Below, piece by piece: positions 7,974-16,373 of a stretch of 41,009 bases of DNA. This DNA is from an uncultured Spirochaetales bacterium (GTDB lineage Bacteria; Spirochaetota; Spirochaetia; Sphaerochaetales; Sphaerochaetaceae), in NCBI GenBank assembly GCA_949289305.1, contig CASENB010000019.1, positions 1 to 41,009 on the forward strand, given 5' to 3'. Position 1 is the first letter of the stretch. Each line of letters opens with the position of its first letter. The notes beneath the pieces are model-generated. The model saw only the letters and a program-made list of their open reading frames with translations. It had not been told where the DNA came from and ran no database searches. Both the position numbers and the translations under genes were made by a program.

Positions 7974-8783
7974 ATGAAAAAAATATTAGTTACTTTATTA
8001 GTTTTAGCTACTGTTTTCTGTGGCGTTTTCGCTCAAGGAGCTAGTGAAACGACTGAGATTGGAAACACGATTAGAGTTGGTGCAACTCCAGACCCTCATG
8101 CAGCTCTTTTAAATCTCGTTGTAGATGATTTGGCAGAGCAGGGATATACTCTTGAAGTTGTTGAATTCACAGACTATGTAACTCCAAATGAAGCATTACA
8201 GTCAGGAGAGCTTGAAGCTAACTACTTCCAGCATCTACCATATCTTGAAAGCTTTAATGCTGAAAGAGGATATAATCTTGTGAATGCAGGCGGAATCCAC
8301 ATCGAACCTCTTGCACTTTACTCAAATAATTACTCAAGTGTTGATGAGATCCCAGATGGTGCGACAATTGCAATTCCAAACGATCCTACGAACGAAGGAA
8401 GAGCTCTTCTTCTTTTACAGTCTGCAGGACTGATTAAACTTGCAGAGGACGCAGGTCTTGAAGCTGTACCTCAGGACATAGTTGAGAATCCAAAGAATTT
8501 GAAGTTCCGTGAGATTGAAGCAGCAACGCTTCCTCGTATCATGAGCGATGTTGACGGCGCTGTTATTAACGGTAACTACGCAATTCCTGCTGGTTTGATT
8601 GCAACTCGAGACGGCCTTTATGTTGAGGGTGCTGACAGCCCATATGTAAACGTTATTGCCGTTAAGGAAGGTAACGAGAACAGTCCTGCAATTCAGGCTC
8701 TCGTAAAGGCTTTAAAGAGCGATGAGGTTAAAGAGTACGTTGCATCCCGCTATCCAAACGGCGAAGTAATTCTAGTTGACTAA
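7974..8783 (+). CDS. metQ: Methionine-binding protein MetQ
   Basis: A 269-residue substrate-binding protein of the MetNIQ importer, of the NlpA family. The N-terminal KKILVTLLVLATVFCGVFAQG is an export signal; a cysteine (VFC-G) could be a relaxed spirochaetal lipobox, but a signal-peptidase I cut near AQG is also possible. Family motifs: RVGATPDPHA, NYFQHLPYLESFN, GIHIEPLALYS, IAIPNDPTNEGRALLLLQ, and DGAVINGNYA. The ATG at 7974 follows AAGGAGAGG exactly as the leader peptide does; the frame is open upstream from 7920 but without a ribosome site. It is separated from metNI by two diguanylate cyclases. It exports to the cell envelope and delivers methionine to MetI. Confidence 0.95.
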   Translation: MKKILVTLLVLATVFCGVFAQGASETTEIGNTIRVGATPDPHAALLNLVVDDLAEQGYTLEVVEFTDYVTPNEALQSGELEANYFQHLPYLESFNAERGYNLVNAGGIHIEPLALYSNNYSSVDEIPDGATIAIPNDPTNEGRALLLLQSAGLIKLAEDAGLEAVPQDIVENPKNLKFREIEAATLPRIMSDVDGAVINGNYAIPAGLIATRDGLYVEGADSPYVNVIAVKEGNENSPAIQALVKALKSDEVKEYVASRYPNGEVILVD

Positions 8784-8807
8784 ACAAAAGAAAATAAAAA
8801 CGTTTTT

Positions 8808-8840
8808 AAGAGGATATGGTTGCCATGTCCTCTTTTTTTC
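8808..8840 (+). terminator. Intrinsic terminator after metQ
   Basis: AAGAGGATATGG (8808-8819) pairs with CCATGTCCTCTT (8823-8834) in a 12-bp stem with one G-U pair, followed by a T-rich tail to 8839. It isolates the methionine region from rmuC. Confidence 0.9.
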
Positions 8841-8846
8841 TTTTTG

Positions 8847-8855
8847 TGCTATTTT
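8847..8855 (+). promoter_or_regulatory. Extended -10 promoter of rmuC, leaderless type
   Basis: TGcTATTTT (8847-8855) lies six bases before the ATG at 8862. No good -35 box is visible and there is no Shine-Dalgarno. It is immediately downstream of the metQ terminator. Confidence 0.45.
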
Positions 8856-8861
8856 ATTGGT

Positions 8862-10256
8862 ATGGACAAAATAATCTTAGTCTTAGCATTTATTAATTTC
8901 ATATTGGTTTTCGTCCTTCTTCTTACTTTGATCAAAGCAAAAAAGAGAAGAGGAGATGTAGTAGATAATAATATCAGCATAAAAGAGAGCCTTGATAGTC
9001 TGAAATCTGATAATAACGATTTCAGGGCAGAAGTCTCTTCATATCTTCAAAAAACGATGGATATGAATTTAAGTCAGATCAAAGACCTTTATAGTGCAAT
9101 CGATGAACAGAATAGAAGGCTCAGCGGTAATCTTGAGAAGATAAATGAAAAACTCTCATCCTCAATTATGGATTTGAGACTGTCAAATAAAAGGGAGATG
9201 GATGATTTTTCTCAAACGATAAGAAATGAAATAGAAAAGATCAGGAATGAAAATGAAAAGAGTAAGGAGAAACTTAGCCTTGATATGACTTCTCTGTTAA
9301 ATCTTGTGAGATCAGATTTGGATAAGATCAGAGCCGATAATGATAAAAAACTTGAAGAGATGAGGAAAACTGTCGACGAGAAGCTTCAGAGTACATTGGA
9401 TGCAAGACTTAGTGAGAACTTCAAAATGGTATCTCAAAATCTTGATCAGTTAAGATCTGCTCTTTCAGAATTGACGAAACTAAGCCAAGGCGTAAGCGAT
9501 TTAAATAAGATCTTCGGAAATGTAAAAAGCAGGGGCGTATGGGGGGAAGTGCAGGTTGAGGCAATCCTTTCCGATATTCTATCCCCTGATCAATATGTGA
9601 AAAACTTCCACCCGCGTCCTAAGAGTGCGGAGGTCGTGGAGTTTGCAGTCCGCCTTCCAGGTCGGGACGATGGTGAAGTGTATATTCCTATAGACTCAAA
9701 ATTTCCTAAGGAGGACTATGAGAGATACGTGGAGGCTGCAAACAGCTCTAACGAGAATTTGATAGAATCATCACTAAAGGCACTTAGAGAGAGAGTAAGA
9801 AAAGAGGCTCAGGACATTGCGGAAAAGTATATCAATCCACCGCGTACTACAGATTTTGCGATCCTTTTCGTTCCTACAGAGAGTCTTTATGCAGAACTTT
9901 TAAGAGATCCAGGATATGTAGATGGAATACAGAACAGGTACAAGGTTATTATCAGCGGGCCAACTACGTTCTCGGCACTTCTCGTAAGCCTTGGAATGGG
10001 CTTTAAGACGCTGCAGATTGAGAAAAAGAGCAAGGAGGTTAGGGATCTTTTCTCTAGGATTAAGATCCTAATGGAGAAGTTTTCTCAAGAACTTTTACAG
10101 ACTCAAAGTGCTATAGGAAGTGCAGGAAAGAGAATTGATGCTGTAATCAAGCGTAATGCTATGATAACTTCTAGACTTTCAAAGATAGAACTCTCTGATG
10201 ATGAAAATAGCATAGATATTCCAAATATTGCTCAAAACATCGGAGAAATTGAATAA
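8862..10256 (+). CDS. rmuC: DNA recombination protein RmuC homologue
   Basis: A 464-residue RmuC family protein, which limits recombination between inverted repeats and has a nuclease-like domain. Residues 2-23 are one membrane helix (ILVLAFINFILVFVLLLTL), then a long coiled coil from about 35 to 210 rich in K, E, D, N and S. The conserved core follows: GNVKSRGVWGEVQVEAIL, VEFAVRLPG, PIDSKFPKEDYERY, FAILFVPTESLYAELL, and IISGPTTFSALL. Length and order match the family. I start at 8862 because the ATG is placed by the extended -10 box and the membrane helix directly follows; the frame is open from 8820 but that part lies in the preceding terminator. It is monocistronic. Confidence 0.9.
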   Translation: MDKIILVLAFINFILVFVLLLTLIKAKKRRGDVVDNNISIKESLDSLKSDNNDFRAEVSSYLQKTMDMNLSQIKDLYSAIDEQNRRLSGNLEKINEKLSSSIMDLRLSNKREMDDFSQTIRNEIEKIRNENEKSKEKLSLDMTSLLNLVRSDLDKIRADNDKKLEEMRKTVDEKLQSTLDARLSENFKMVSQNLDQLRSALSELTKLSQGVSDLNKIFGNVKSRGVWGEVQVEAILSDILSPDQYVKNFHPRPKSAEVVEFAVRLPGRDDGEVYIPIDSKFPKEDYERYVEAANSSNENLIESSLKALRERVRKEAQDIAEKYINPPRTTDFAILFVPTESLYAELLRDPGYVDGIQNRYKVIISGPTTFSALLVSLGMGFKTLQIEKKSKEVRDLFSRIKILMEKFSQELLQTQSAIGSAGKRIDAVIKRNAMITSRLSKIELSDDENSIDIPNIAQNIGEIE

Positions 10257-10270
10257 AAATACAATTTTAC

Positions 10271-10299
10271 TTGACTTGTTATGCATGAATATGTAGTAT
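10271..10299 (+). promoter_or_regulatory. Promoter of argF
   Basis: TTGACT (10271-10276), 17 bases, TAGTAT (10294-10299). The start codon at 10319 has GGAGG in front (10310-10314), so this message has a normal short leader. Confidence 0.65.
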
Positions 10300-10318
10300 T
10301 TCTAAATTAGGAGGCTCC

Positions 10319-11332
10319 ATGAAATTAAAGGGAAGAAGCTTTTTAAGCCTTTTAGATTACTCAAAAGAGGAAATAGAATATCTTATAGATCTTGCTTTTC
10401 AGTTAAAAGCAAAAAAGAAAGGCCTAGATCATAGTACGATGGTCGATGGGAAGCTGTTGGAAGGAAAGAATATCGTGCTAATTTTTGATAAGACTAGCAC
10501 AAGAACACGATGTTCTTTCGAAGTTGCAGCATATGATGAAGGTGCGAACGTAACATATCTGACTAACTCTCAGGCAGGAAAGAAAGAGAGTATCGAAGAT
10601 ACTGCTAAAGTACTTGGACGTCTATATGACGGAATAGAGTACAGGGGGTATAGTCAGAAGCTGGTTGAAGATCTTGCTACGTTTAGCAAGATTCCTGTCT
10701 GGAACGGACTGACTGATACGGATCATCCAACGCAGTTTCTTGCAGATATGATGACAGCGATTGAACACACGCATAAAAAGAGTTCTGACATCAAGTTTGC
10801 TTATATCGGGGATGGCAGGAATAATGTTGCAAATGCTTTGATGATAGGCTGTTCAACTGTCGGCTCATCTTATGCCGTAGCGTCTCCAAAATCGTTGTTT
10901 CCTGATGAAAATCTTTTGAAAATCTGCCAAAAGAAGGCAAAAGAGAATGGCTCAGAAATAATCGTAACAGAAGATCCTAAAGAAGCTGTTAAAAATGCTG
11001 ATGTAATCTATACGGATATCTGGGTTTCAATGGGTGAAGAAGATAAGATGGCTGAGCGTATTGCACTTTTAAAGGATTATCAGGTGACGATGGATCTTCT
11101 AAAAGCAAGCGGTAATCCTAATGTATTATTTGAGCACTGTCTCCCGTCTTTCCATGATTTGAATACTACTATTGGAAAGGACGTATATGAAAAATACGGT
11201 TTAAAAGAGATGGAAGTTACAGACGAGGTATTTAGGAGTAAAAACAGCATCGTATTTGATGAAGCTGAAAACAGAATGCATACGATAAAGGCCGTGATGG
11301 TCGCAACACTTTCAGATACGTTGACATATTAA
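10319..11332 (+). CDS. argF: Ornithine carbamoyltransferase
   Basis: A 337-residue cytoplasmic enzyme joining carbamoyl phosphate and ornithine to citrulline. Carbamoyl-phosphate loop STRTRCSFE near residue 60, HPTQFLAD near 140, the ornithine-loop DIWVSMGEE segment near 235, and the catalytic HCLP (EHCLPSFHD) near 275 are all present. Length is typical (about 330). No arcA, arcC or other arginine genes lie next to it, so whether it works in biosynthesis or in arginine breakdown for ATP cannot be decided here; the symbol argF is used in the broad sense. GGAGG six bases ahead sets the start. It has its own promoter and terminator. Confidence 0.95.
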   Translation: MKLKGRSFLSLLDYSKEEIEYLIDLAFQLKAKKKGLDHSTMVDGKLLEGKNIVLIFDKTSTRTRCSFEVAAYDEGANVTYLTNSQAGKKESIEDTAKVLGRLYDGIEYRGYSQKLVEDLATFSKIPVWNGLTDTDHPTQFLADMMTAIEHTHKKSSDIKFAYIGDGRNNVANALMIGCSTVGSSYAVASPKSLFPDENLLKICQKKAKENGSEIIVTEDPKEAVKNADVIYTDIWVSMGEEDKMAERIALLKDYQVTMDLLKASGNPNVLFEHCLPSFHDLNTTIGKDVYEKYGLKEMEVTDEVFRSKNSIVFDEAENRMHTIKAVMVATLSDTLTY

Positions 11333-11335
11333 AAT

Positions 11336-11359
11336 AAAAGCGGCCAATCGGCCGCTTTT
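11336..11359. terminator. Bidirectional terminator between argF and the superoxide reductase gene
   Basis: AAAAGCGGCC (11336-11345) pairs perfectly with GGCCGCTTTT (11350-11359) around an AATC loop. The A and T runs on both sides let it work for both converging genes. Confidence 0.92.
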
Positions 11360-11360
11360 G

Positions 11361-11711
11361 TTATACATCCATCTCATATAGTCCATGAAGATTGCAGAAC
11401 CAGTAAAGTTTGCCGTGTTTCTCTTCCTTTAGACAGAACTTAACTTCTTCATCTGCTTTGAAAGTCTTGATCTTTAAAGCTCCGCAGTTGCTTACGAAAG
11501 CAATGAACGGGAAGTAGTGCTCGCTTGTCTGTGGGTGATGAGATGTGAAAACTCTTTTTCCATTCTCAACTTTCACATCAAGCTGATGCTTCTCATTAGG
11601 TTCTCCTGCAATTTCTAGAGCATTCCAAGTCTCTCCGCAGCAGTTTACGCTTGCCTTATTATTAGAAGTAAATACATTACCGCATTCTTTACAAAAATAA
11701 AAATTAGCCAT
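11361..11711 (-). CDS. Desulfoferrodoxin / superoxide reductase
   Basis: A 116-residue two-iron superoxide reductase, which reduces superoxide to peroxide without making oxygen, as in many anaerobes. The N-terminal desulforedoxin-like centre has four cysteines (CKECG near residue 7, NCCG near 23). The catalytic domain shows EKHQ, the HHPQTSEHYF histidine cluster and CNLHG, which supplies the Cys and His of the square-pyramidal iron site. The ATG at 11711 follows AAGGAG; the frame is open to 11762 but the extension lies in the promoter. A perfect promoter and a Fur-type box lie upstream, consistent with control by iron or peroxide. Confidence 0.92.
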   Translation of the reverse strand: MANFYFCKECGNVFTSNNKASVNCCGETWNALEIAGEPNEKHQLDVKVENGKRVFTSHHPQTSEHYFPFIAFVSNCGALKIKTFKADEEVKFCLKEEKHGKLYWFCNLHGLYEMDV

Positions 11712-11733
11712 TTTGTTCTCCTTATGTAATATG

Positions 11734-11762
11734 AATATAAGTATAAATGGAATAATTGTCAA
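11734..11762 (-). promoter_or_regulatory. Consensus promoter of the superoxide reductase gene
   Basis: On the minus strand TTGACA (11762-11757), 17 bases, TATATT (11739-11734), then AAGGAG before the ATG at 11711. This is one of the strongest promoters in the window. Confidence 0.8.
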
Positions 11763-11776
11763 TATTATATATTAAT

Positions 11777-11791
11777 TGATAATAATTATCA
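11777..11791. promoter_or_regulatory. Fur-family operator (perfect 7-1-7 repeat)
   Basis: TGATAAT-A-ATTATCA is an exact match to the 7-1-7 core described for Fur in Bacillus. It lies midway between the divergent superoxide reductase and TetR starts, about 14 bases upstream of the reductase -35 box. Binding by Fur or PerR is inference; no such regulator is encoded in the window. Confidence 0.7.
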
Positions 11792-11857
11792 TTAGATAAA
11801 AATATTTTTTACAATATCCTTTATTTTTGTCAAAATACAGTGTATTCTTAATTTAGT

Positions 11858-12457
11858 ATGCCAAAAAAAATTGATCATGATGCAAGAAAGGAAAATATTC
11901 TTAAAACAGCATTAGAAGTATTTGCCGATGTAGGTTACAGAGAGGCTAATCTCTCTTTAATAGCAGAGAAATCTGGACTCTCACGCCCAACAATATATCA
12001 ATATTTCAAAGATAAAGACGAGATATATTATTATGCGGTTAAGCTCGTAACAGGGCGCCTTTTCACAGAACTTTCAACTCTTGCATTTGATGACAGCATA
12101 GGTGATGAAATTGATAAGATAATTGCAATCTGTACTAAGATTGTAGATTCTGCGATCAATGCGGAGGCAGAGCTTACGAGACTAATGGAGGTCATGCTCC
12201 ATGAAAAAGAGTTTAACAAGGACTTCTCTGAAATAATTTACAAAAGAACTGCTAAACTCAGTATATTGTTTAAGCGTCTTCTTTCCCGAGGAATTCAAAA
12301 AGGCACAATCGTCAAAACATGTTCTGTTGATATGACTGCAAAACATATATTCTCTTTAATGGAATCATTTTGCTTTCAAATAGCATTTTTCAAGAATTTC
12401 AACAGGGATGAAAGCATAGATTTTGTTAAATCATATCTTGTTTCTTTTAAAGTTTGA
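11858..12457 (+). CDS. TetR/AcrR-family transcriptional regulator
   Basis: A 199-residue dimeric repressor. The N-terminal helix-turn-helix is typical: ARKENILKTALEVFADVGY, then SLIAEKSGLSRPTIYQYFKDKDEIYY (residues about 9-52). The C-terminal ligand-binding half is all-helical and does not reveal a ligand. There is no ribosome site; TATTCT (11843-11848) is nine bases from the ATG, so a leaderless or nearly leaderless message is likely. The neighbours are a divergent superoxide reductase and a downstream clpB with its own promoter, so the target genes cannot be named; autoregulation or the reductase are possible. Confidence 0.88.
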   Translation: MPKKIDHDARKENILKTALEVFADVGYREANLSLIAEKSGLSRPTIYQYFKDKDEIYYYAVKLVTGRLFTELSTLAFDDSIGDEIDKIIAICTKIVDSAINAEAELTRLMEVMLHEKEFNKDFSEIIYKRTAKLSILFKRLLSRGIQKGTIVKTCSVDMTAKHIFSLMESFCFQIAFFKNFNRDESIDFVKSYLVSFKV

Positions 12458-12464
12458 GTCTCTA

Positions 12465-12493
12465 TTGTCGTTTTTCTTTCTTATTATTAATTT
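12465..12493 (+). promoter_or_regulatory. Candidate promoter of clpB
   Basis: TTGTCG (12465-12470), 17 bases, TAATTT (12488-12493), with a ribosome site AGAGGT before the ATG at 12528. No CIRCE-type inverted repeat is visible, so HrcA control is not supported here. Confidence 0.4.
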
Positions 12494-12527
12494 ATCTATG
12501 TGTGTGATGCCTTTTTAGAGGTAGAAA

Positions 12528-15074
12528 ATGAATATAGATAAATATACGCTAAAGATGCAAGCAGCCCTTAATAGTGCTGTTAATATCGCAGAAGAGAAAT
12601 CAAGTGCAGAGATTAATACATTTCACGTACTTTACGCCCTTTTAGGCGATAATGAAGGTTTGATAATCCCTTTGCTTGAGAAAATAGGGGCGCCTAGCAC
12701 TGAAATAAAGAATGAGGTCGAGGACTTTTTAAACAGACAGCCTAAGAGCTATGGAGATGTAAACAGAGGGTTATCTAGAGCACTGCAGAAAGTATTGAGC
12801 AGGGCAGAGAAGGTTTCTATAGAATTCAAGGACGAATACGTTTCGACAGAACATTTTTTGCTTGCTGCTTTAAAAGAAGACGCAGATGTAAAGAGCATTT
12901 TAAACAAGTATGGAGTAGACGAGTCTTCAGTTCTTGAAGCTTTAAAAAGCGTAAGAGGCGATAAGAAAGTTACTTCAAACGATCCGGAAAGCGGTTATCA
13001 GGCACTTGAAAAATATTGCCGTGACATGACTAAGCTGGCACGCGAGGATAAACTTGATCCTGTCATCGGAAGGGATGAGGAGATAAGAAGGGTCATGCAG
13101 GTTCTCTCCAGAAGGACTAAGAACAATCCTGTTCTGATTGGTGAACCAGGAGTAGGAAAGACTGCTATTGTAGAAGGACTGGCGCTAAGAATTGCAAAAG
13201 GAGATGTTCCCGAGAGTCTAAAAGATAAAAGGCTTTTGTCTCTAGACATCGGCGCCCTTGTTGCTGGTGCAAAGTTTAGAGGCGAGTTTGAAGAGAGGCT
13301 TAAAGGCGTTGTCAATGACATTGCAAAAAGCAATGGAAATATCATTCTGTTTATAGACGAGCTTCATACCATAGTTGGCGCTGGAGCTGCAGAAGGATCA
13401 ACAGATGCGTCAAATTTAATTAAGCCTGCTCTAGCAAGGGGTGAACTTCATGCAATCGGAGCTACGACTTTGGATGAATACAGAAAGTATATCGAAAAGG
13501 ATAAGGCTCTAGAGAGAAGATTCCAGCCTGTTTATACAAAAGAACCAAGCGTAGAGGACACTATTTCCATTCTTAGAGGACTAAAGAACAAATATGAGGT
13601 CCACCATGGCGTAAGGATTAAGGATGAGGCTCTAGTCTCTGCTGCAGTTCTTTCTGACAGATATCTGACAAACCGTTTCTTACCTGATAAAGCTATAGAC
13701 CTCGTAGATGAGGCTGCTAGCCAGATAAAGATGGAGCTTGAAAGTCAACCGGCAGAACTCGATCAGGCAGAACGTAAGATGCTTCAGCTTAATATTGAAA
13801 AACAGGCGCTTCAGAAAGAGGATGACGAGCAGAGCAAGGAACGTCTTAAGAAGATTGAAGAGGAGCTTGCGGAAAACAAAGAGAAGTATGAGGTAATGCA
13901 TGCCAAATATCTCAATGCAAAGGAAAGCATCTCAAATTTGAGATCTAAGAAAGAGGAACTTGAGAAGCTTAAATCAGAGGAAGAGGCAGCCGAGAGAAAT
14001 GGCGATCTGAGCAAGGCCGCCATGATAAAACACGGAAAAATTCCTGAGCTCCAGAATGAACTGAAGGATGCTGAAGCTAAGGTCCAGAGTCTTGGAGGCG
14101 TGCTTAAAGAAGAAGTTACTGAAGATGATATTGCAAAAGTAGTATCGCTTTGGACGGGAATCCCTGTTGCAAAGATGATGGGTTCTGAAAAACAGAAGTA
14201 CATCGATCTAGATAAGACGCTTTCTGAGCGTGTAATAGGACAGGATGAAGCTATTGAGGCAATTTCCAACGCAATAAGAAGGAATAAGGCGGGGCTTTCT
14301 GATGAGCATAGGCCTCTTGGATCTTTCCTGTTCGCTGGTCCTACTGGAGTTGGTAAGACGCTGCTTGCAAAGAGCATCGCATCCATACTGTTTGATGATG
14401 AGAAAGCTCTTACAAGAATAGATATGAGTGAATATATGGAGAAATTCTCCGTCTCCCGTCTTATTGGAGCTCCTCCAGGATATGTTGGTTATGAGGAGGG
14501 AGGACAGCTTACTGAGGTTGTAAGAAGAAGGCCGTACTCCGTTGTCCTTTTTGACGAGATTGAGAAGGCTCATCCTGATGTTTTCAATATCCTGCTTCAA
14601 GTATTGGACGATGGCAGACTGACAGACGGACAGGGTAGGGTCGTAGATTTTACGAATACTATCATCATAATGACAAGCAATTTAGGTTCTGAATATATCC
14701 TTAAGGATAAAGAGGGAGCTAAAGAGAATGTTATGAATGCCATAAGATCTGCTTTCAAGCCTGAGTTCGTTAATCGTATAGACGAGATCATCGTATTCAA
14801 TCCTCTTGGAGAGGCGGAAATAAGGAAGATCGTACGTCTTGAGCTTAATAAGCTTAAAGAGAGGATGGAGAAGAGGGGCGTGGAGCTTTCTTGGACAGAT
14901 GACGTTGAGGCTCTTGTAATGAAAGCTGGATTCGATCCTGCTTTTGGCGCTCGTCCTATCAGAAGAGCCATACAGAATGATATCGAAAATCCTCTTTCGC
15001 TTTATATGCTGAAGGGAGAGGCTTCAAAGAGTGTCAGGTTAGCCGTTAAGGATGGTGCTGTCATTGTCGAGTAA
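12528..15074 (+). CDS. clpB: ATP-dependent chaperone ClpB
   Basis: The 848-residue hexameric disaggregase that works with DnaK to rescue aggregated proteins. Order: Clp N-domain (two repeats, residues 1-145), first AAA+ module with Walker A GEPGVGKT at about 205 and Walker [10 protein letters not shown], the long coiled-coil M-domain from roughly 400 to 525 that marks ClpB and separates it from ClpA/ClpC, then the second AAA+ module with Walker A GPTGVGKT at about 604, Walker [14 protein letters not shown], and the C-terminal domain. No ClpP-binding loop is seen. Length is normal. Its last 36 bases overlap the converging MobA-like gene, so the two transcripts are antisense there. Confidence 0.97.
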   Translation: MNIDKYTLKMQAALNSAVNIAEEKSSAEINTFHVLYALLGDNEGLIIPLLEKIGAPSTEIKNEVEDFLNRQPKSYGDVNRGLSRALQKVLSRAEKVSIEFKDEYVSTEHFLLAALKEDADVKSILNKYGVDESSVLEALKSVRGDKKVTSNDPESGYQALEKYCRDMTKLAREDKLDPVIGRDEEIRRVMQVLSRRTKNNPVLIGEPGVGKTAIVEGLALRIAKGDVPESLKDKRLLSLDIGALVAGAKFRGEFEERLKGVVNDIAKSNGNIILFIDELHTIVGAGAAEGSTDASNLIKPALARGELHAIGATTLDEYRKYIEKDKALERRFQPVYTKEPSVEDTISILRGLKNKYEVHHGVRIKDEALVSAAVLSDRYLTNRFLPDKAIDLVDEAASQIKMELESQPAELDQAERKMLQLNIEKQALQKEDDEQSKERLKKIEEELAENKEKYEVMHAKYLNAKESISNLRSKKEELEKLKSEEEAAERNGDLSKAAMIKHGKIPELQNELKDAEAKVQSLGGVLKEEVTEDDIAKVVSLWTGIPVAKMMGSEKQKYIDLDKTLSERVIGQDEAIEAISNAIRRNKAGLSDEHRPLGSFLFAGPTGVGKTLLAKSIASILFDDEKALTRIDMSEYMEKFSVSRLIGAPPGYVGYEEGGQLTEVVRRRPYSVVLFDEIEKAHPDVFNILLQVLDDGRLTDGQGRVVDFTNTIIIMTSNLGSEYILKDKEGAKENVMNAIRSAFKPEFVNRIDEIIVFNPLGEAEIRKIVRLELNKLKERMEKRGVELSWTDDVEALVMKAGFDPAFGARPIRRAIQNDIENPLSLYMLKGEASKSVRLAVKDGAVIVE

Positions 15075-15605
15075 ACGGTTGAAATCTTCTTTCGTATCGA
15101 TATCGAATACAGCACCGACCGTAGCGTCGTATTTATAGATTCCTATGTCTTCCAGATATTCTTTAAAAGGCTTTGAGCTTGTCTCAAGGCCTTTTAAGTC
15201 TCTTCTGGCGATGAATACTGGATGTCCTGGATTGCCATTGTGGTAAGGTCTAGAACTTATGCATAGGCTTAAATATCTTAGGCCCATCGTCCAATCTTCT
15301 TCTTTTAAAAGCGGAAGGTCTCCTGGAAGTATCGCAACGTCGTCGTAAATTCCTTCAAGCCCTACCAAGATGCTTGAGCGCTGTCCTTCCTTATAGTTCC
15401 TGTTTATCCTTATTTCAACGTCGTAATTTTTTAAAACAGTCTTTATTATTTCTTCGTCTCTTCCAAGGACTGCAATGATCCTATCTGACAGGGTTAATGC
15501 GCTTTGCAGTGTGCTTTCAAATAAATTCTTTCCTTTAAAAGGCAGGAGCATTTTATTATCTCCCATTCTTTTTGATTCTCCGGCAAGAAGAAAAATTGTC
15601 GTCAT
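15039..15605 (-). CDS. MobA/MocA-like nucleotidyltransferase
   Basis: A 188-residue protein of the NTP-transferase (MobA-like) fold. The signature LLAGESKRMGDNKMLLPFKG at residues 6-25 binds the nucleotide; GDLPLL near 95 corresponds to the metal-binding GDMP; GHPVFI and FDIDTKEDF near the C-terminus match MocA-type molybdenum-cofactor cytidylyltransferases. A role in cofactor nucleotide attachment is likely, but sugar-nucleotide synthesis is possible, and no molybdoenzyme is near. TAGAAT (15617-15612) is six bases from the ATG and no ribosome site exists, so the message is probably leaderless. The 3' end overlaps clpB by 36 bases. Confidence 0.82.
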   Translation of the reverse strand: MTTIFLLAGESKRMGDNKMLLPFKGKNLFESTLQSALTLSDRIIAVLGRDEEIIKTVLKNYDVEIRINRNYKEGQRSSILVGLEGIYDDVAILPGDLPLLKEEDWTMGLRYLSLCISSRPYHNGNPGHPVFIARRDLKGLETSSKPFKEYLEDIGIYKYDATVGAVFDIDTKEDFNRLLDNDSTILNG

Positions 15606-15611
15606 GCCCCT

Positions 15612-15617
15612 ATTCTA
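15612..15617 (-). promoter_or_regulatory. -10 box of the MobA-like gene, leaderless type
   Basis: On the minus strand TAGAAT lies six bases before the ATG at 15605. The -35 region is poor. It is adjacent to the divergent promoter of the DUF554 gene, so the two polymerases could compete. Confidence 0.45.
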
Positions 15618-15620
15618 ATC

Positions 15621-15650
15621 TTGCTAAAAAAATAAGAAAAGACGTATTCT
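15621..15650 (+). promoter_or_regulatory. Promoter of the DUF554 gene, leaderless type
   Basis: TTGCTA (15621-15626), 18 bases, TATTCT (15645-15650), then six bases to the ATG at 15657. No Shine-Dalgarno. Confidence 0.5.
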
Positions 15651-15656
15651 CCACAT

Positions 15657-16340
15657 ATGATCGCAACTTTTATAAATGCCATTGCAGTTATTATTGGGGC
15701 TTTTTTAGGCCTTTTTTTTAAATCGAAAATTAAAAAGGATTTCGAAGAGATTGTTATGACCTCTTCGGGGCTTATAACGCTTGTTCTTGGCTTAGGAATG
15801 GCATCCGGCAGTCCTGATACTCTTTCAAGCCTTTTTGCGTTAATTCTTGGAGGCTTTGCCGGTTCTGCATTAAGAATCGAAGACAGGGTGTTGAGTATTG
15901 GAAACAAATTTTCTAAAGACGGCGATGATTCATCTTTCGGCATTGCATTCTTAAATTCAAGCCTTCTATTCTGTTCTGGTGCAATGAGCATAGTCGGAAG
16001 CATAAATGCCGGGACTCTAGGCGATTACGAACTTATACTTATTAAAAGCGTGATGGACGGTTTTATGGCGATAGTTTTTACATCAGCTTATGGAAAAGGC
16101 GTTTTCCTTTCTGCTGCGACTATTATAGTTTATCAGGGATTCTTCACACTTGCCGGGGCTTATATTTCCCCTGTGCTTGGCGATGACGGCATTGCCATAA
16201 TAAGCGCTGTCGGGGGCTATCTTCTGATAATGCTTTCATTATCTCTTTTGAATTTAAAGAAGGTAAAGACCGGAAATTTTCTCCCCGCATTAATCTTCGC
16301 CCCTGTTCTTCTTTATCTGTTTTCTTTCCTGTCAATATGA
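15657..16340 (+). CDS. DUF554 family membrane protein
   Basis: A 227-residue integral membrane protein of the DUF554 (YdfK-like) family; function unknown, possibly transport. About seven hydrophobic helices are visible, starting with TFINAIAVIIGAFLGLFF. Family-like segments are SSGLITLVLGLGMASG, the glycine-rich LILGGFAGSALRIEDR, SLLFCSGAMSIVGSINAG with a characteristic CxGAMxxxG motif, and YELILIKSVMDGFMAIVF. Start set by the -10 box six bases upstream. It converges on glgP with a shared terminator. There is no operon partner. Confidence 0.85.
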   Translation: MIATFINAIAVIIGAFLGLFFKSKIKKDFEEIVMTSSGLITLVLGLGMASGSPDTLSSLFALILGGFAGSALRIEDRVLSIGNKFSKDGDDSSFGIAFLNSSLLFCSGAMSIVGSINAGTLGDYELILIKSVMDGFMAIVFTSAYGKGVFLSAATIIVYQGFFTLAGAYISPVLGDDGIAIISAVGGYLLIMLSLSLLNLKKVKTGNFLPALIFAPVLLYLFSFLSI

Positions 16341-16343
16341 AAA

Positions 16344-16367
16344 ATGGCCGTTTTATGAAACGGCCAT
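16344..16367. terminator. Bidirectional terminator between the DUF554 gene and glgP
   Basis: ATGGCCGTTT (16344-16353) pairs perfectly with AAACGGCCAT (16358-16367) around TATG. On the minus strand the stem is followed by TTTTCAT, and on the plus strand by a T-rich region. Confidence 0.85.
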
Positions 16368-16373
16368 CATTGT

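Noticed and set aside
10277..10300. ARG box (ArgR operator) over the argF promoter
   Set aside because: ATGCATGAATATG includes one half-site-like stretch, but no second half-site at proper spacing was found.
12458..12527. CIRCE/HrcA operator upstream of clpB
   Set aside because: No TTAGCACTC-type inverted repeat is present; only a vegetative-looking promoter is seen.
13680..14600. Long minus-strand frames inside clpB, and similar frames inside rpoB, rpoC and hppA
   Set aside because: These are reverse-strand shadows of well-identified genes with serine/leucine-rich low-complexity translations and no ribosome sites.
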